A stretch of 64,000 nt of DNA from the NCBI GenBank assembly GCA_010093515.1, contig MU001674.1:296246-360245 (forward strand). Direction: 5' to 3'. The notes below the pieces were generated by a model, which saw nothing but the letters and a program-made list of their open reading frames with translations, was not told where the DNA came from and made no database searches. The DNA is from Lineolata rhizophorae (lineage: Eukaryota; Ascomycota; Dothideomycetes; Lineolatales; Lineolataceae). Position numbers and translations under genes: made by a program. Within the stretch, counting starts at the first letter, position 1, and each line of letters opens with the position of its first letter. Shown here piece after piece: positions 51,773 to 63,195 of this stretch.

Positions 51773-52915
51773 TTACGCGTCTTCGGAAGCCGTGGCACCC
51801 GTGATGATCTCAACCAACTCGCCCGTAATCACGGCCTGGCGGGTGCGGTTGAAGAGGATGGTAAACTTGCTGATCATGTCACCGGCGTTCTTCGTGGCAT
51901 TCTGTAGCGATGTCAGTATCATATGTTCGCAACTTACCCCCACCAAAGGAAAACGTACGTCCATGGCATTGCGGCGCGCAGACTGCTCGCAAGCGTGCCC
52001 TTCGGCAAGAGCCTAAATCAATATTATCAGCTATCATTATGCCGGGAATGGACCCGGAAAATGCCATACCCAGTAGAGAGAATTGGCGAGAGCGTATTCC
52101 CTCATGTTTGAGAGGACTTCGTCATCGATTTCGAAAGCGGCGAAGTTTGCTAACTAGATTGTCAGTTTCTAGACCAAATGCGTTGAATTGACGTGGTCAT
52201 ACGCGAATTGGCAATAGCCTCCTCCGAGAACGCCTCAACTGTCACAGGCTCGTAGCTCTGAGCATTGACGAACTTGTTGTACAGAATCTGAACAGAAGTG
52301 TAATCCTGAGGTAGCAGAGCAATCTGGTCCGCAATAGCCTGGGCATCTGCGAAGGTAGGCACATCCCTTCCAATGCCGGCAAAGCTAAGAACAAACTGCT
52401 TGCCATTCGACCTGCTCAGCTGAGCCTTGCACTTATCACCAACAACGACCAGGTCGGTTTCCGGCGCGTCTGCAAGCATCTTCCGCGTCCTGCGGGACAG
52501 ACCGGAGTGAATACCACCACAAAGGCCCTTGTCGGAGCTGCAGACAACAAGCAAAGACTTCTTGCCCTCAGCTTCCTCAGGCTTCGTCTCGGCCTCTTCG
52601 AAAACTGTGTTGGAGGTCTGGCCGTAGGTCCGAGACTCGGTCATAGCCCTCTGAGCGCGAGTCATCTTAGTGGAGGCCACGATCTTCATCGTCTTGGTGA
52701 TTTTCTCAATGTTGCGGATGGACTTGAGGCGGCCCTCAATTTCACGCAGCGTGGCATATGTCGCAGCCTGCGAGGCATTGAGGCCTGCAGGGCTAGATGA
52801 AAGGAATGAACGGTCAGCTGTCTTCCATCAATTGTGATGCTCCACGGGCATCTTACCGCGCCGCGATGGCCGCCCCAGCCCGCAACGCTGGGCGTGCGGC
52901 TCTGGTGGAAAGCAT
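51773..52915 (-). CDS. ATP3: mitochondrial ATP synthase gamma subunit
   Basis: Five exons, complement of 51773-51901, 51959-52012, 52070-52149, 52203-52792 and 52857-52915, give 303 residues, close to the usual 300-310. The N-terminus [20 protein letters not shown] is a good mitochondrial targeting peptide: basic, with no acidic residues. Then come the gamma signatures: [34 protein letters not shown], the [18 protein letters not shown] core, the fungal [14 protein letters not shown] segment made by the second junction, [31 protein letters not shown], and the C-terminal [19 protein letters not shown] helix. It is the rotor stalk of F1. The gene is divergent from TOP1 with 556 bp between start codons. 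Confidence 0.96.
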
Positions 52916-53471
52916 CGTCGAGCTAACGAGGGAAGCAGGAAGAGGGGAGATTCGAGGCCGCGAGATGGGAGGAAGCCGGCGGGCTCAATTGAGGATAAGT
53001 GTCTCCGCCTTGGGCAATGCTCTGCTGCTTGCTTCGGAGCGAGGTTCGAACGGCTCGGCTTCTCGGGGCATCACGTGGATTTGGCAGGCGCCCCCAACTA
53101 CGCAGTACTAGATTTCTGCGCTAAACTTCATTTGGCCTAGCCTAGAAGTCACGAGGCTGGCCTCAGGAGGCTCTTATTACCGGTGGTACAGCGAGCCTTC
53201 AGCTTCGCTTTCTTTCGCCTACTTCTTGCACACTTTCCTTCCTTCTTTCTGGGTTTGCTTCTCCAACATCATTTTCTCGCCCTCCACAGCGCAGTCTGTC
53301 TGTGGTCGGCGCGTGGCCGTCGCAGCCAGGCGCGCGGCTACGCTCACTTCTAGCCCTTCGACCCGCATTCTGCACGTCAAACTTGCCAACGTGCACCAAC
53401 GCGCCAGTCCTAGCGTCCGCTCCACGTTCATTCCGTCAACATTCACTTTTGGCGCTGCCCAAACACCCAAG
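52916..53471. promoter_or_regulatory. bidirectional ATP3-TOP1 promoter region
   Basis: The 556 bp between two divergent housekeeping genes must contain both promoters. A pyrimidine-rich tract (about 53205-53265, CTTTC/CCTTCC words) precedes the TOP1 start, typical of constitutive fungal promoters. No convincing TATA box is seen on either side. The assignment is by position only. Confidence 0.55.
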
Positions 53472-56400
53472 ATGTCTGACAGTGACAGCGATGCGCCCCT
53501 GAGGGGACGGTCAAGAATAAACGGAAGTATGTGCCTTACTTAAAGTGGAGCCGTTTGTTGCTTTGCCGAGTCTAGGCGCGCTGTCTGGCGGAACGCACAG
53601 CGCCTTCTGGGCACAGCCTTTCTTTATCCTCAACATCTTTCACATTGCGCCACGCTTTCACCTATCTCACCCACTCACCATTTTTCATCGCTGTCTTCTG
53701 TGCCGCTGTTTGCTAATGATCTATATGCGCTTCTTTAGCCGCCAAATCATCTGACAAAGTCCCTCGTAACTTCGATAAGGCGCGACCCGGCGAAATGCCT
53801 TCCAACGAGCACGTCAATCCCGGCGTTTCTGTCCGAATGGGCGAGATGGTGGAGATGAACGTCGATTCCGCGGCACAGAACCGGACGCAGGTCAACGGGA
53901 CCTTGAGTGGGAAGCGCAAATCCCGCGGTAGTTTGGCCAACGGGAAGACATCATACAGAGAGGCCAGCAGTTCGGAGGATGACGATAAACCTTTGGTGCG
54001 TCCCCCATGCCGTCTTCCTGCTCTGTTCAGTCGCTGACTGCTTTGCAGAGTAAACGCCAGAAGACCACGACGGCCGCAAAGGCCCCCGATTCCGATGACG
54101 ACATGAGTGATGAGCCTCTTGTCAAGCGGACTGGCAAAGCCGCGAAGAAGCCTCCCAAAGCTGCTGCCCACCAGATTGGCGAAGACTCAGATTCCGATGT
54201 ACCTCTCACGACGAAGCTTGTTAAGGAGAAGGAGAAGATCGACAAGGCTGCCGAAAAGCAGGCTGCTGCCCTCAACGCCAAGGACAAGAAAGCCACCGGT
54301 ACTAAGCGCAAGGCTGCTAAGCCCACGATGAGCAGCGATGATGAGGCGCCCCTTGCTAAAAAGAAGCCTACAGCGGGGAAGCGTCAGTCCAACGGCGTCA
54401 AAAATGCCAAGTCCGATGACGATGTGCCTCTCAGTAAGGTTCCAGCTAAGAAAGGAAAAGGCAAGCCGGACGTAAAGTCGGAATCCGCAACCCCTGTAAA
54501 GAAGGGCAAGGCTGTGAAGAAGGAAGAGAAGACCGAGGAAGACATGCAAGCCGAGGCCGAAGAGGAAGAATACCGTTGGTGGGAAGATCCCACAAAGGGT
54601 GATGGCACCATCAAATGGACCACCTTAGAGCACAACGGCGTTATCTTCCCTCCCCCGTACGAACTGCTTCCTAAGAAGGTTAAGCTCGTATACGATGGCA
54701 AGCCAGTTTCCCTGCATCCCGAGGCTGAGGAAGTCGCAACCTTCTATGGCTCGATGCTTCATTCGACCGTCAACGTGGGAAATCCGAAGTTCAACGAGAA
54801 CTTCTTCGCCGACTTCAAAAAATACCTCGACAAGACTGGCCATGGTAGAGATAAGGATGGCAACATGGTGAAGATCGAAAAGTTTGGGAAGTGCGACTTC
54901 AAGCCGATCTTCGAGCATTTCGAGGCGCAACGAGCTGCAAAGAGGAATCTGCCCGCTGCTGAGAAGAAGGCTCAGAAGGCTGCAAAGGAAGAGGTCGAGG
55001 CGCCTTACATGTATTGCATGTGGGATGGCCGCAAGCAAAAGGTCGGGAACTTCCGCGTCGAACCTCCTGGCCTTTTCCGGGGTCGTGGCGAACATCCCAA
55101 AACCGGCAAAGTCAAGACTAGAGTGCAACCCGAGCAGATCACGATCAACATCGGGAAGGGTGCGAAAATACCCGAGCCTCCAGCTGGTCACAAGTGGAAG
55201 GAGGTCAAACATGATCAAGAGGGCACTTGGCTCGCGATGTGGCAGGAGAACATCAACAATGCGTACAAATATGTTATGCTTGCTGCCAACTCCGACATCA
55301 AGGGCCAAAGCGATTTCAAGAAATTCGAAAAAGCTCGGGAACTCAAGGTATGTAGTTTTGTCAGTCCCTTCGGGTCCTTACGGATCGTTGTTGACAGGAC
55401 TCTTAGAAACACATTGCTCGGATCCGCAAGGATTACACCAGGGATCTCAAAGCACCTGTCATGGCCGATCGTCAGCGAGCTACCGCGGTCTATCTCATTG
55501 ATAGATTCGCGCTTCGTGCTGGAAATGAAAAGGGTGAAGAGGAAGCTGATACCGTCGGCTGCTGCTCGCTAAAGTACGAAAACATTTCCCTGGTGCCCCC
55601 AAACAAGGTCATTTTCGATTTTCTTGGTAAAGATTCTATCCGGTTCTACGAAGAAGTCCTGGTGGATGAGCGTGTCTTCAAGAACCTAAAGCTCTTCAAG
55701 AAGGAGCCCAAGACCGATGGGGATGAGATCTTTGATCGCCTTACTGTAAGTTACATTTTGCGCCAATATTCATTTCAGCTCTAACTTCGATCAGACCTCA
55801 GCTTTGAACAGGCATCTCAATGGCTACATGCCTGGACTTACCGCCAAGGTCTTCCGTACATACAATGCGTCCTTCACCATGTCTGAGCTCCTGAAGAGTA
55901 TGAAGTCGGAAGGGACTATTCCGGAAAAGGTTAAGGACTACAATGATGCAAATCGAAAGGTGGCCATTCTTTGCAATCACAAGCGCACTGTTGCTGCATC
56001 CCACGCCACCCAAATGGAGAAAATGGAAGATAAAGTACGATCGTCTTGGTTCCCATTTATCCTGATATGATATGCTAATGCCACCGCAGATCAAGGGCTT
56101 GAAGTATCAGAGCTGGCGTCTGAAAATGATGATGATCGACCTCGACCCTTCCATCAAGGCTAAGAAAAAGAAAAAGGAGGGTGCCGACTACTTCAATCTG
56201 CCCGAAGACATTGACAGAGAATGGATCGTCAAGCATCAAGAGGCGCTTGTAGAGGAACAACGCCAAAAAATCCAGAAGAAGTTTGAGAAGGACAACGAGA
56301 AGCTAAAGGCCGACGGACAAAAGGAGATGAAGGAGAAGGAGCTAAAGGAGCGCCTCAAGGCTGCTAACGAGTTAGCGGCCAAATTTAAGAAGGAAAACAA

Positions 56401-56740
56401 GACGAACAAGGTAGAGGCTGAGGGAAAAAGCCCGTCGATCGACAAGATCGAAGCCAGTCTCGAGAAACTTGAGCACCGTATCAAGACTATGACTGTACAG
56501 ATGGAGGATAAGGATGAGAACAAGGAAGTTGCGCTGGGAACTTCCAAGATTGTAAGTGCCAAACATGTTTATGATTACCGTGAATGATTGTCTAACTCAT
56601 TATAGAACTACATCGATCCGCGTCTCACTGTGGTCTTCTCTAAGAAATTCAATGTGCCCATCGAACGATTCTTTTCGAAGACTCTGCGCGAGAAGTTCGA
56701 TTGGGCCATCAAGTCTGTGGACGAGAACTGGGAGTTTTAA
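53472..56740 (+). CDS. TOP1: DNA topoisomerase I (type IB)
   Basis: Seven exons, 53472-53526, 53739-53995, 54049-55347, 55407-55745, 55795-56034, 56090-56551 and 56606-56740, give 928 residues. The first 300 residues form an acidic/basic, Lys-rich nuclear head ([10 protein letters not shown], many SDDD and KK clusters). The core starts at about [32 protein letters not shown]. It holds [27 protein letters not shown], the catalytic [14 protein letters not shown] and [21 protein letters not shown], and the [11 protein letters not shown] region. A long coiled linker (about 760-870) precedes the C-terminal domain. The active-site Tyr886 is in [15 protein letters not shown], 42 residues from the end, as in yeast (727 of 769) and human (723 of 765). 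The enzyme relaxes supercoils ahead of transcription and replication. The catalytic residues look intact. Confidence 0.96.
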
Positions 56741-57611
56741 AAGCATTGCGGAAGGGAGTTTGTGTCCATTTTTTCACCAGTGGGTAATAGATCGGTTCTG
56801 TGGCAGCACTTGAAAAGCACATCGGCGGTCACACGGCAAATTTCAACCCGCCTATTACATTTGAAATCCATATGGCGGTGCTAGGAAGTACATCAAGCTG
56901 AATGGTCGAGGTTTGTCTTGGTCGACTGAGCGATCGAGGCGGCCAGTTGATGCGGTGATTTTTTTAGTTAGGTGGCATTTGCATACTGAGCATGTGAGCT
57001 TGAAGTAGAAAGGTTGTCTGTCCACATGCTTTCAATAACCTTGACTTTGCTGTATACAGAACAACACGAGAAGAAAAGAAAAAGGAAAGAAGAACAACAA
57101 AAAACAACAAACCAAAAATTCAAATCAGTACTGTTACTCAAACTCCTATAGTGGCGGTGAGTAGATTACTAGGTCGCGTCAGCCAAGTCAGTGGATCCGC
57201 AAGTAACCGCCGACCTTGCAACCAGTCGCCGAACATCCCACGGCAATATTATGGCGGCGAAGCCGGTGCCATCATGGAGCGGGCTTTTCTTTGTTTCGGC
57301 AGCTGTCCGTTCCGCCCCGAGCCCCTCTGAGCGGTGGAGGCGTGATCTCCCTTTCGGCGGGCCTCGCTCTGTATGTTCTTCGGCGAGCGCGAGCGACGCA
57401 GCACGGCTACCTGCAAGGCGGGTCATCAGGACTAGACGGATGTACCTAGCCCGATGCGCAGGAGCAAGAGCCAGGAACGCAATTTAGCCACTGGTGGTGC
57501 ATCGTCATTCCGGCAGATGGGACGGTAGGTAGATACCTACAAGGTAAGGCATGTCTTGTAGTTTCTGGGTGGTTAGAGGGTAGGAAGAGCAATCGGCGCT
57601 AAGCCGAACCC

Positions 57612-57619
57612 ATTGGGAG
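57612..57619. repeat. left 8-bp target-site duplication (ATTGGGAG)
   Basis: ATTGGGAG directly abuts the left terminal repeat; the identical octamer abuts the right end at 58028-58035. An 8-bp duplication is diagnostic for hAT insertions. Confidence 0.95.
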
Positions 57620-58027
57620 CAGGGTTGGCAACGATAGTATCGATAGCGACCGATAGATACTTAGCGTGTATCGGTATCTATCGGTATCTATCGGTAGTAT
57701 TGTCAATACTTCCGGCTTCGCAGCATTTAAATACCCTACCATATAATATATGCTACTTAGTATACTTTAAAAAATTATCTTGCTTTATTTTCGTACGAAA
57801 ATTTAGTTTTGCAATTAAATAATATGTACTTGTNNNNNNNNNNNNNNNNNNNNNNNNNNNNNNNNNNNNNNNNNNNNNNNNNNNNNNNNNNNNNNNNNNN
57901 NNNNNNNNNNNNNNNNNNNNNNNNNNNNNNNNNATTAGCTAATCAATAGTATTGGTATCTATTGGTCCAACTATCGGTCGGCTATCTATCGGTTTATGTA
58001 ATACTATTGGTATCGTTGCCAACCCTG
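57620..58027. mobile_element. hAT-type DNA transposon (contains assembly gap)
   Basis: Perfect 17-bp terminal inverted repeats: CAGGGTTGGCAACGATA at 57620-57636 and its reverse complement at 58011-58027. The ends start with CAGGG, as in many hAT elements, and are flanked by a perfect 8-bp duplication. Subterminal sequence holds many copies of TATCGGT/ACCGATA words on both sides (for example 57668-57697), as expected for transposase binding sites. The visible interior is AT-rich and has no frame. The 100 N (57834-57933) hide the centre, so the element may be a short non-autonomous copy or a full autonomous one with transposase. Identical ends and duplications suggest a recent insertion. Confidence 0.92.
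57834..57933. other. assembly gap (100 N)
   Basis: Exactly 100 N, the usual placeholder for a gap of unknown length, lying inside the hAT element. This is probably where the assembler met a repeat present elsewhere in the genome. Confidence 0.98.
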
Positions 58028-58035
58028 ATTGGGAG
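58028..58035. repeat. right 8-bp target-site duplication (ATTGGGAG)
   Basis: Exact partner of the octamer at 57612-57619, directly after the right terminal repeat. Confidence 0.95.
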
Positions 58036-58285
58036 TGCCGCTGCCGCCATCCAAGATAGCTTTATACCCACTGCGTACTATTGTACTACATAGAGTAACT
58101 CGAATGGTCGAGCGAGCATGGGCTCAAATGTCCATCGGAGACAAGCGGCCCTTCAGCTGGCCGCTAGCAAGGGTACCATCTACATCCGTGAGCCGCCGCC
58201 CAACGGCCGACCGAGCACGATGATGCAGGGCGGCGGGCCCATCAAGCCATCCGTCACCATCACTCCATCCGGAATGAGCCACGCA

Positions 58286-58309
58286 GGTATGTACCTAGGT
58301 ATGTACCTA
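58286..58309. repeat. tandem 12-mer GGTATGTACCTA x2
   Basis: Two perfect, adjacent copies of GGTATGTACCTA in the intergenic region just right of the hAT element. The unit contains partly palindromic GGTA/TACC words that recur elsewhere between genes. Confidence 0.85.
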
Positions 58310-59054
58310 CTACTGCGCCCAGGGAGGTGTGCGGACCGGGGGTGCGCCAGGCCCGTGAGCTTTGGGGGCCAGCTGACCTCGAGCGCGCGGACGCTCGCCG
58401 GCCGCGCTTTGCGCTCTCGGCTGTAAGTTGTATACGCGAGGGTGGGTGGCCGACGCATGCTCGGGCGGGCCAGCCCGGCTGTCTGCAGGTACGGCGAGAG
58501 CGCGACCTATTAAAAGCTACATTGGTCTTTCTATCCATGTATTATGCGCGGAGAAGCGAGCGACCAACTTGGATTGCCTGCAGCCGGGCCCGCCTGGGAA
58601 AGGGTCAAATGAACCATGATGTAGATGTGGTGCCACAAAATGCAAACCTACATGCAGTGTGGAGCACGACGTCGAGCGGGATACCCGCATGGGGATATGG
58701 AGTTAATGGACAGGAGCGCGACACTCCATATAGGAGACATCAACTTCATACATGGAACACAAAGTCGATGTAAAGCTTCTTTGCTCTCTATCGCATTTCC
58801 CGTTTTAATGCGGCGTGGGTTATCGAAAGGATCTTCACCTCACGCCTGCCTGCCACGCAGCTATGTATGTAGGACCTGACTGACCCCTGCCACAATTGAG
58901 CTTCCCCGTCCCTTCGATCGAAGAACCTACCTAGACTGCTTCCGTGCGCCTTACTTTCGTCGGACCTCCCGATTTTCTTCAACGTTCCCTTCGGATTTTG
59001 ATCACGCGCGGCGTTCCTCCACTTTGGCGCGGCCGGGCGAAACGGGGCCATCCA

Positions 59055-59055
59055 T

Positions 59056-59087
<32 letters not shown>

Positions 59088-59088
59088 G
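59055..59088. repeat. CAGC tetranucleotide microsatellite
   Basis: About eight units of CAGC/CCAG in intergenic DNA. It produces repeated Trp-Leu-Ala-Gly frames on the minus strand that are not genes. Confidence 0.9.
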
Positions 59089-61414
59089 CGCCCGCATGAT
59101 ACGTCACGATGCACCCATGTGCGCCAAGGAGGCGCGGGCGGCCTGGGTCAAACGGATAGCGCCGCCGACTTCATGATCTCCATCTCCCGGTTGATTTGTC
59201 CCCATGTCATGGGCGCGCGCGAGACGGGCCGCTATCGGGAGGGGCCGGGCGAGCCACACGAGATGGAAAAGGCTGGGTTCAGGGGGACAAAGCGAGAGAG
59301 AAAGAGAGGGGAGAAGTGGGCGGGAGTCGGGTGTGCTTGACTCAAGTGACTTGGCCTAGGTTTTTGAGTTATCGGTAGAGTGGAAGCTAGGAGTGGGAGC
59401 CGACGGCAGTGAGTTGGCACTACTGGAGTAAGTGGCACTAGGGACTGAGTCTAGTGAAAGTTATTTACGGAGTAGGTGCTATGCTCGGCCAGGCTTCGGT
59501 CCGGGGAAGCGAAGACGGGACGAAAGAAAGAAACGGCAGACGGGACCGAGCGTGTGACTACCATGGGCGAACTGCTACATGGGAAGATTGCAGAGGTGGA
59601 ACCTGACGAGCGGGCGACGCCTGCAATCTCGCGGGCCTCAACACAAGTTGCAAAAGAGAATGGAAGAGAGATTGTGGCGGTCGCACAAATCTAGAACTCA
59701 GGCCGTGGGCTGGATCTGCGATGCGGCTTGGCAGCGACGAGCGGCGGCCTGTGACTTGTTTGCTCGCAACCTCGCGACCCGGTGCCTGAACGCCTTGTTT
59801 CGCTCGCTCGCGACCCCCGTTCGAGCCAGGTCGGCGACGGCTGTGGGATGGCCACCAATAGCGCCGAACGGGGGTTCACGCTGCTGCGGGACATTAGTAC
59901 TAACGTACGTAGTATGTCTGTACATACGTACATACTGCGGCACAGCCCTCTCCCACTTTGCGGGGCCGTTGCAAGCGCCACCAAAGACGTACGTACCGTA
60001 GCTACATACATACAGCGCTAGGGCGCCTGCATACGGTACCTGCACACCCTCTCCGTCATCGAGCTACCTACTCGTACAAAGCCGAGGCCGTGAGGGCCTC
60101 TCGCAGCCCGGACGTCATTGCATGGCATGATGCCTATGTACCTACCTAATACACTCGAGGCGCGTACGTCCAATTCGCATGCTTCCTTCATCTAGGTCGC
60201 CCATGCGGTGCTGCACCGGTGCATAGATACGTATATGGAGACGGCTGGCCATTCACACGCATACCCCGGACATGCCGCGCCCCAGCTTCCGTGCTGTACC
60301 TTTTTTGGCTCTCTGCTCCTCGTGACCGCATAAAGGAGGGCGTCCTAGATGGAGCTCGTGGACGCACAAGGTTACGACGAGGAAATTAGCTGGGGCAGCT
60401 ATCTATCTTAAGCCATGTGGGACTCGTCCAGGAGAATTGGCCCAAGCCCGTCGCTCGGATGTGTTCCTGGATGCGGGCGGAAGGGGTCTAGGTATGGCAT
60501 GGGTGTACGAACGGAGCGGGAGCACAATGGCCGCTGGAGGCCTTGCCCGTCCTCCTTTCTCTGCTTCCATCTCCTTCTGCTTCTGCTTCGGTCTCCATCC
60601 GTCCTTCGGCCCCTTGTGTATGTACGGGGCCCGAGCTCAAGTTCGGCGGGATTAGACGCGATGATAGTGCAGAGGCGGCCGCACAAGGGTAAATGACACA
60701 AACCTGTGCGCCCTCCGCCGGTTGGCCCGCTGGGATGCCGGGAGGTTGTTTCGTTGCACGGGGAAAACGCAGGCATGTAGCTTGTCTGCCTGTCTGCCAG
60801 TCTGCCTTCCCGTCATAGAATCCAAGTGCTCCGGGCGGAGTAACGCACGAGCGCCCATTCTGCCCCCCTGCCCCTGGCAACGATCCCACCCTCGGCGCCA
60901 TCGTCCGCCCGCCCGCCGGCAGCGACCCGCCAGCGCCAGCGGCGCCGCCCCTCCGCTGCCCTCCGCCCCCCCGGCACCCCAGCGCCTCCCTCCAACCAAC
61001 CACGCTCGCCATCGCCCGCCCACCCACGACCTGCATACAAGAAGGTCCGAGCCGCCTGCTCGCCAGCCTTCTGCCTCCTGCGGCAGCACCAGCAGCAAGA
61101 ACAGCGGCGGCAGCCCCAGAAACCGGCTCGCGCCAGGCGTCCGTCCCATCGCGTGGCAGGATCCCTCTTGGCAGCAGAGTCGAGACGGGCGAGAACCAAG
61201 CTCCGTCCCGAAAGCGCACCTCTTCCCAATCCCGGCATAGAGCCTCACGATTCCTCTCGCTTCTTCCTCTTTGTTCCCCTCTTTGCACCCGCCTCCCGAC
61301 TGCCCTGCCAGTGATCCCACACTGTCATTACCTATCTCAAAGCAGCTGCGCACCCCGCTGTTCATCGTTCCATTGGGTTCACTCGACACTCGCTCCCCCC
61401 GCCCCGCGTGCACC

Positions 61415-63195
61415 ATGGCAGCAGACCCCGCATCTCCGCTTGACGGTGCCAAGCCCACGACCCATGGCAAGCCTGCTGTTCTCATCATAGGAGGACTCGG
61501 TGAGTTCAATTCAGCTTTCATATGCTCAATTCCTACTTTCTCCTTGCCTCCTCATGGGCCCAGCTTTTGGGCGCCCTGCTTCGCTATATTTCGAAGCAGT
61601 TTATATCACCCACTGGTATCAGCGCTCGCTCCGTCCAAATACTCTTACCACTTCCCACATGCTGCTACAGTAATTTTTGTGGAATTCTCAAGAGAGGTAG
61701 CGCTAATGGTCCTGTTCGATGGCTCGCAGGCTATGTCGGCCGCTTCCTCGCCCTCCACATCCACGAGAACAAGCTCGCCTCCGAAGTGCGCTTGGTCGAC
61801 AAGCACCTGCCGGAGCTTGCCTGGCTCGCTCCTGAGTTCTCCGAGGCGTGTTCCAGGGACAAGTTCATCCAGGCCGATGCGTCACGCGAACGTAAGTTCC
61901 ATCCGCATTCTTCCCCTTTCCCCCCCGTCGGTGAGACAACTCCCGCCCCGCTCCGGTTGCGCAAAGCGTGAGATGTGCGCCTACACGCACGGCCACAAGC
62001 CACGCGAAGATTCCACTCCTCTCGTCGAGAAATGCACGCGGACGTACTTCCGTTCCTGCATTAGCCTGCAGACCGGAAGGTCGAGCAAGGGGTTTTGTGT
62101 GTGGGAGGCCGTGGCGCTCAGCTGAACCATCTAGGCGCGTGTGGTCCCCTTCGAGAGGTTACACCGCAGCATCTTTCCGTAGCTAACCAAGAACCGCTCG
62201 TTTTGCACCTACAGAGGCTCTCGGCCGCATCTTCGACCGCGCCGACGGTGCCCAATTCGACTACGTCTTCAACTGCGGCGGTGAGACGCGGTATTCGCAG
62301 GAGGACGAGGTGTACCGCGCGCGAGCGCACGCGCTCTCCATGGCCGTGGGCCACGAGGCGGCCAAGCGGCGCGTCAAAGTCTTCGTCGAGCTCTCCACAG
62401 GCATGGTGTACAAGCCCAAGTCGACGCCGCGCAAGGAGACGGACGAGCTCAAGCCGTGGCTCAAGCTGGCCAAGTGGAAGCTTCAGGCCGAGGACGACCT
62501 GGCCAAGGTGGAGGGGCTCAACCTAGTCGTGCTGAGGCTGGCCCACGTGTATGGGCCCTACATGAACAAGTTTTTGAGCACGGCGCTCTGCATGGCGAGG
62601 GTGTACCAGGTCCTGGGTAAAGAGATGAAGTGGCTTTGGGACAAAGATTTGAAAACGAACACGGTACATGTGAACGATGTAGTGAGGGCCATGTGGACGG
62701 CGGCGGAGTGGTACGGGCTCACACATAGGAGGGAAGTGCCGATTTTTAACGTCGTGGACCATACGGACACTTGTAAGTCTAGTTGCTCTCTTTTCTTCGG
62801 ATCTCACGAGTTTACTCCACAGGAGCTTGAACTGACCGGGCTCTACAGCACAAGGAACCATGGCGACGCTCATCCACGAAGTCTTCAACATCCCGACGGG
62901 CTTCCAAGGCACGCTCATCTCAGCCTTCGCGCGGCTCAACCTCGACCACGTCGTCAACGACGTCAACGATGAGCTACTAGATCCCTGGGCCGAGCTCAAT
63001 GCCAACGCGGGCATCTCGAACGCGACGCCGCTGTCACCCTTCATGGAGAAGGAGCTCATCAAGGACGCTGACTTGTGCCTCGACGGCGGTCGCTTCGAGC
63101 GCGAGACGGGCTTCAAGTATGAGCACGAAAAGCTGACGAAGGACGAGCTCGAGGATGTGCTGGATAGCTATCGGAGGATGAAGTGGTGGCCGTAA
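61415..63195 (+). CDS. extended-SDR, NAD-dependent epimerase/dehydratase-like protein
   Basis: Four exons, 61415-61499, 61730-61891, 62215-62772 and 62849-63195, give 383 residues. The Rossmann motif GGLGYVG is made across the first junction (LIIGGL|GYVGRFLALHI). Asp in VRLVDKH lies at the end of beta-2, which suggests NAD. FIQADASRE and VFNCGGETRY follow, as in extended short-chain dehydrogenases. STGMVY (Tyr148) aligns with the STxxVY stretch of epimerases. The usual catalytic Tyr-x-x-x-Lys instead appears as L165-K-L-A-K169. LAHVYGPYMNKF and NTVHVNDVVRAMWTAAE match the later substrate and C-terminal parts of the fold. The substrate is unknown. Two introns are long for this window (230 and 323 bp). 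The gene looks complete and ends in RRMKWWP. Confidence 0.88.

Larger units (their letters stand above)
56741..61414. other. 4.7-kb intergenic region with a hAT element
   Basis: The largest gene-poor stretch. It contains TOP1 3' UTR, an A-rich patch near 57060-57125, the hAT element (57620-58027) with an assembly gap, TACCTA/TACGTA clusters at 58286-58309, 59900-59935 and 59985-60015, a CAGC microsatellite near 59055, and one TACGGAGTA at 59466-59474. From about 60.4 kb the sequence is GC-rich, with long frames on the minus strand (60488-61288) that have no domain. It ends as promoter of the epimerase-like gene. No protein gene is supported. Confidence 0.55.

Noticed and set aside
59041-59100. 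W-L-A-G repeat protein on the minus strand
   Set aside because: Product of the CAGC microsatellite, not a gene.
60488-61521. two long minus-strand frames (266 and 289 codons) upstream of the epimerase-like gene
   Set aside because: They overlap one another in different phases and run into the antisense of the first epimerase exon; W/A/G runs come from GC-rich DNA.
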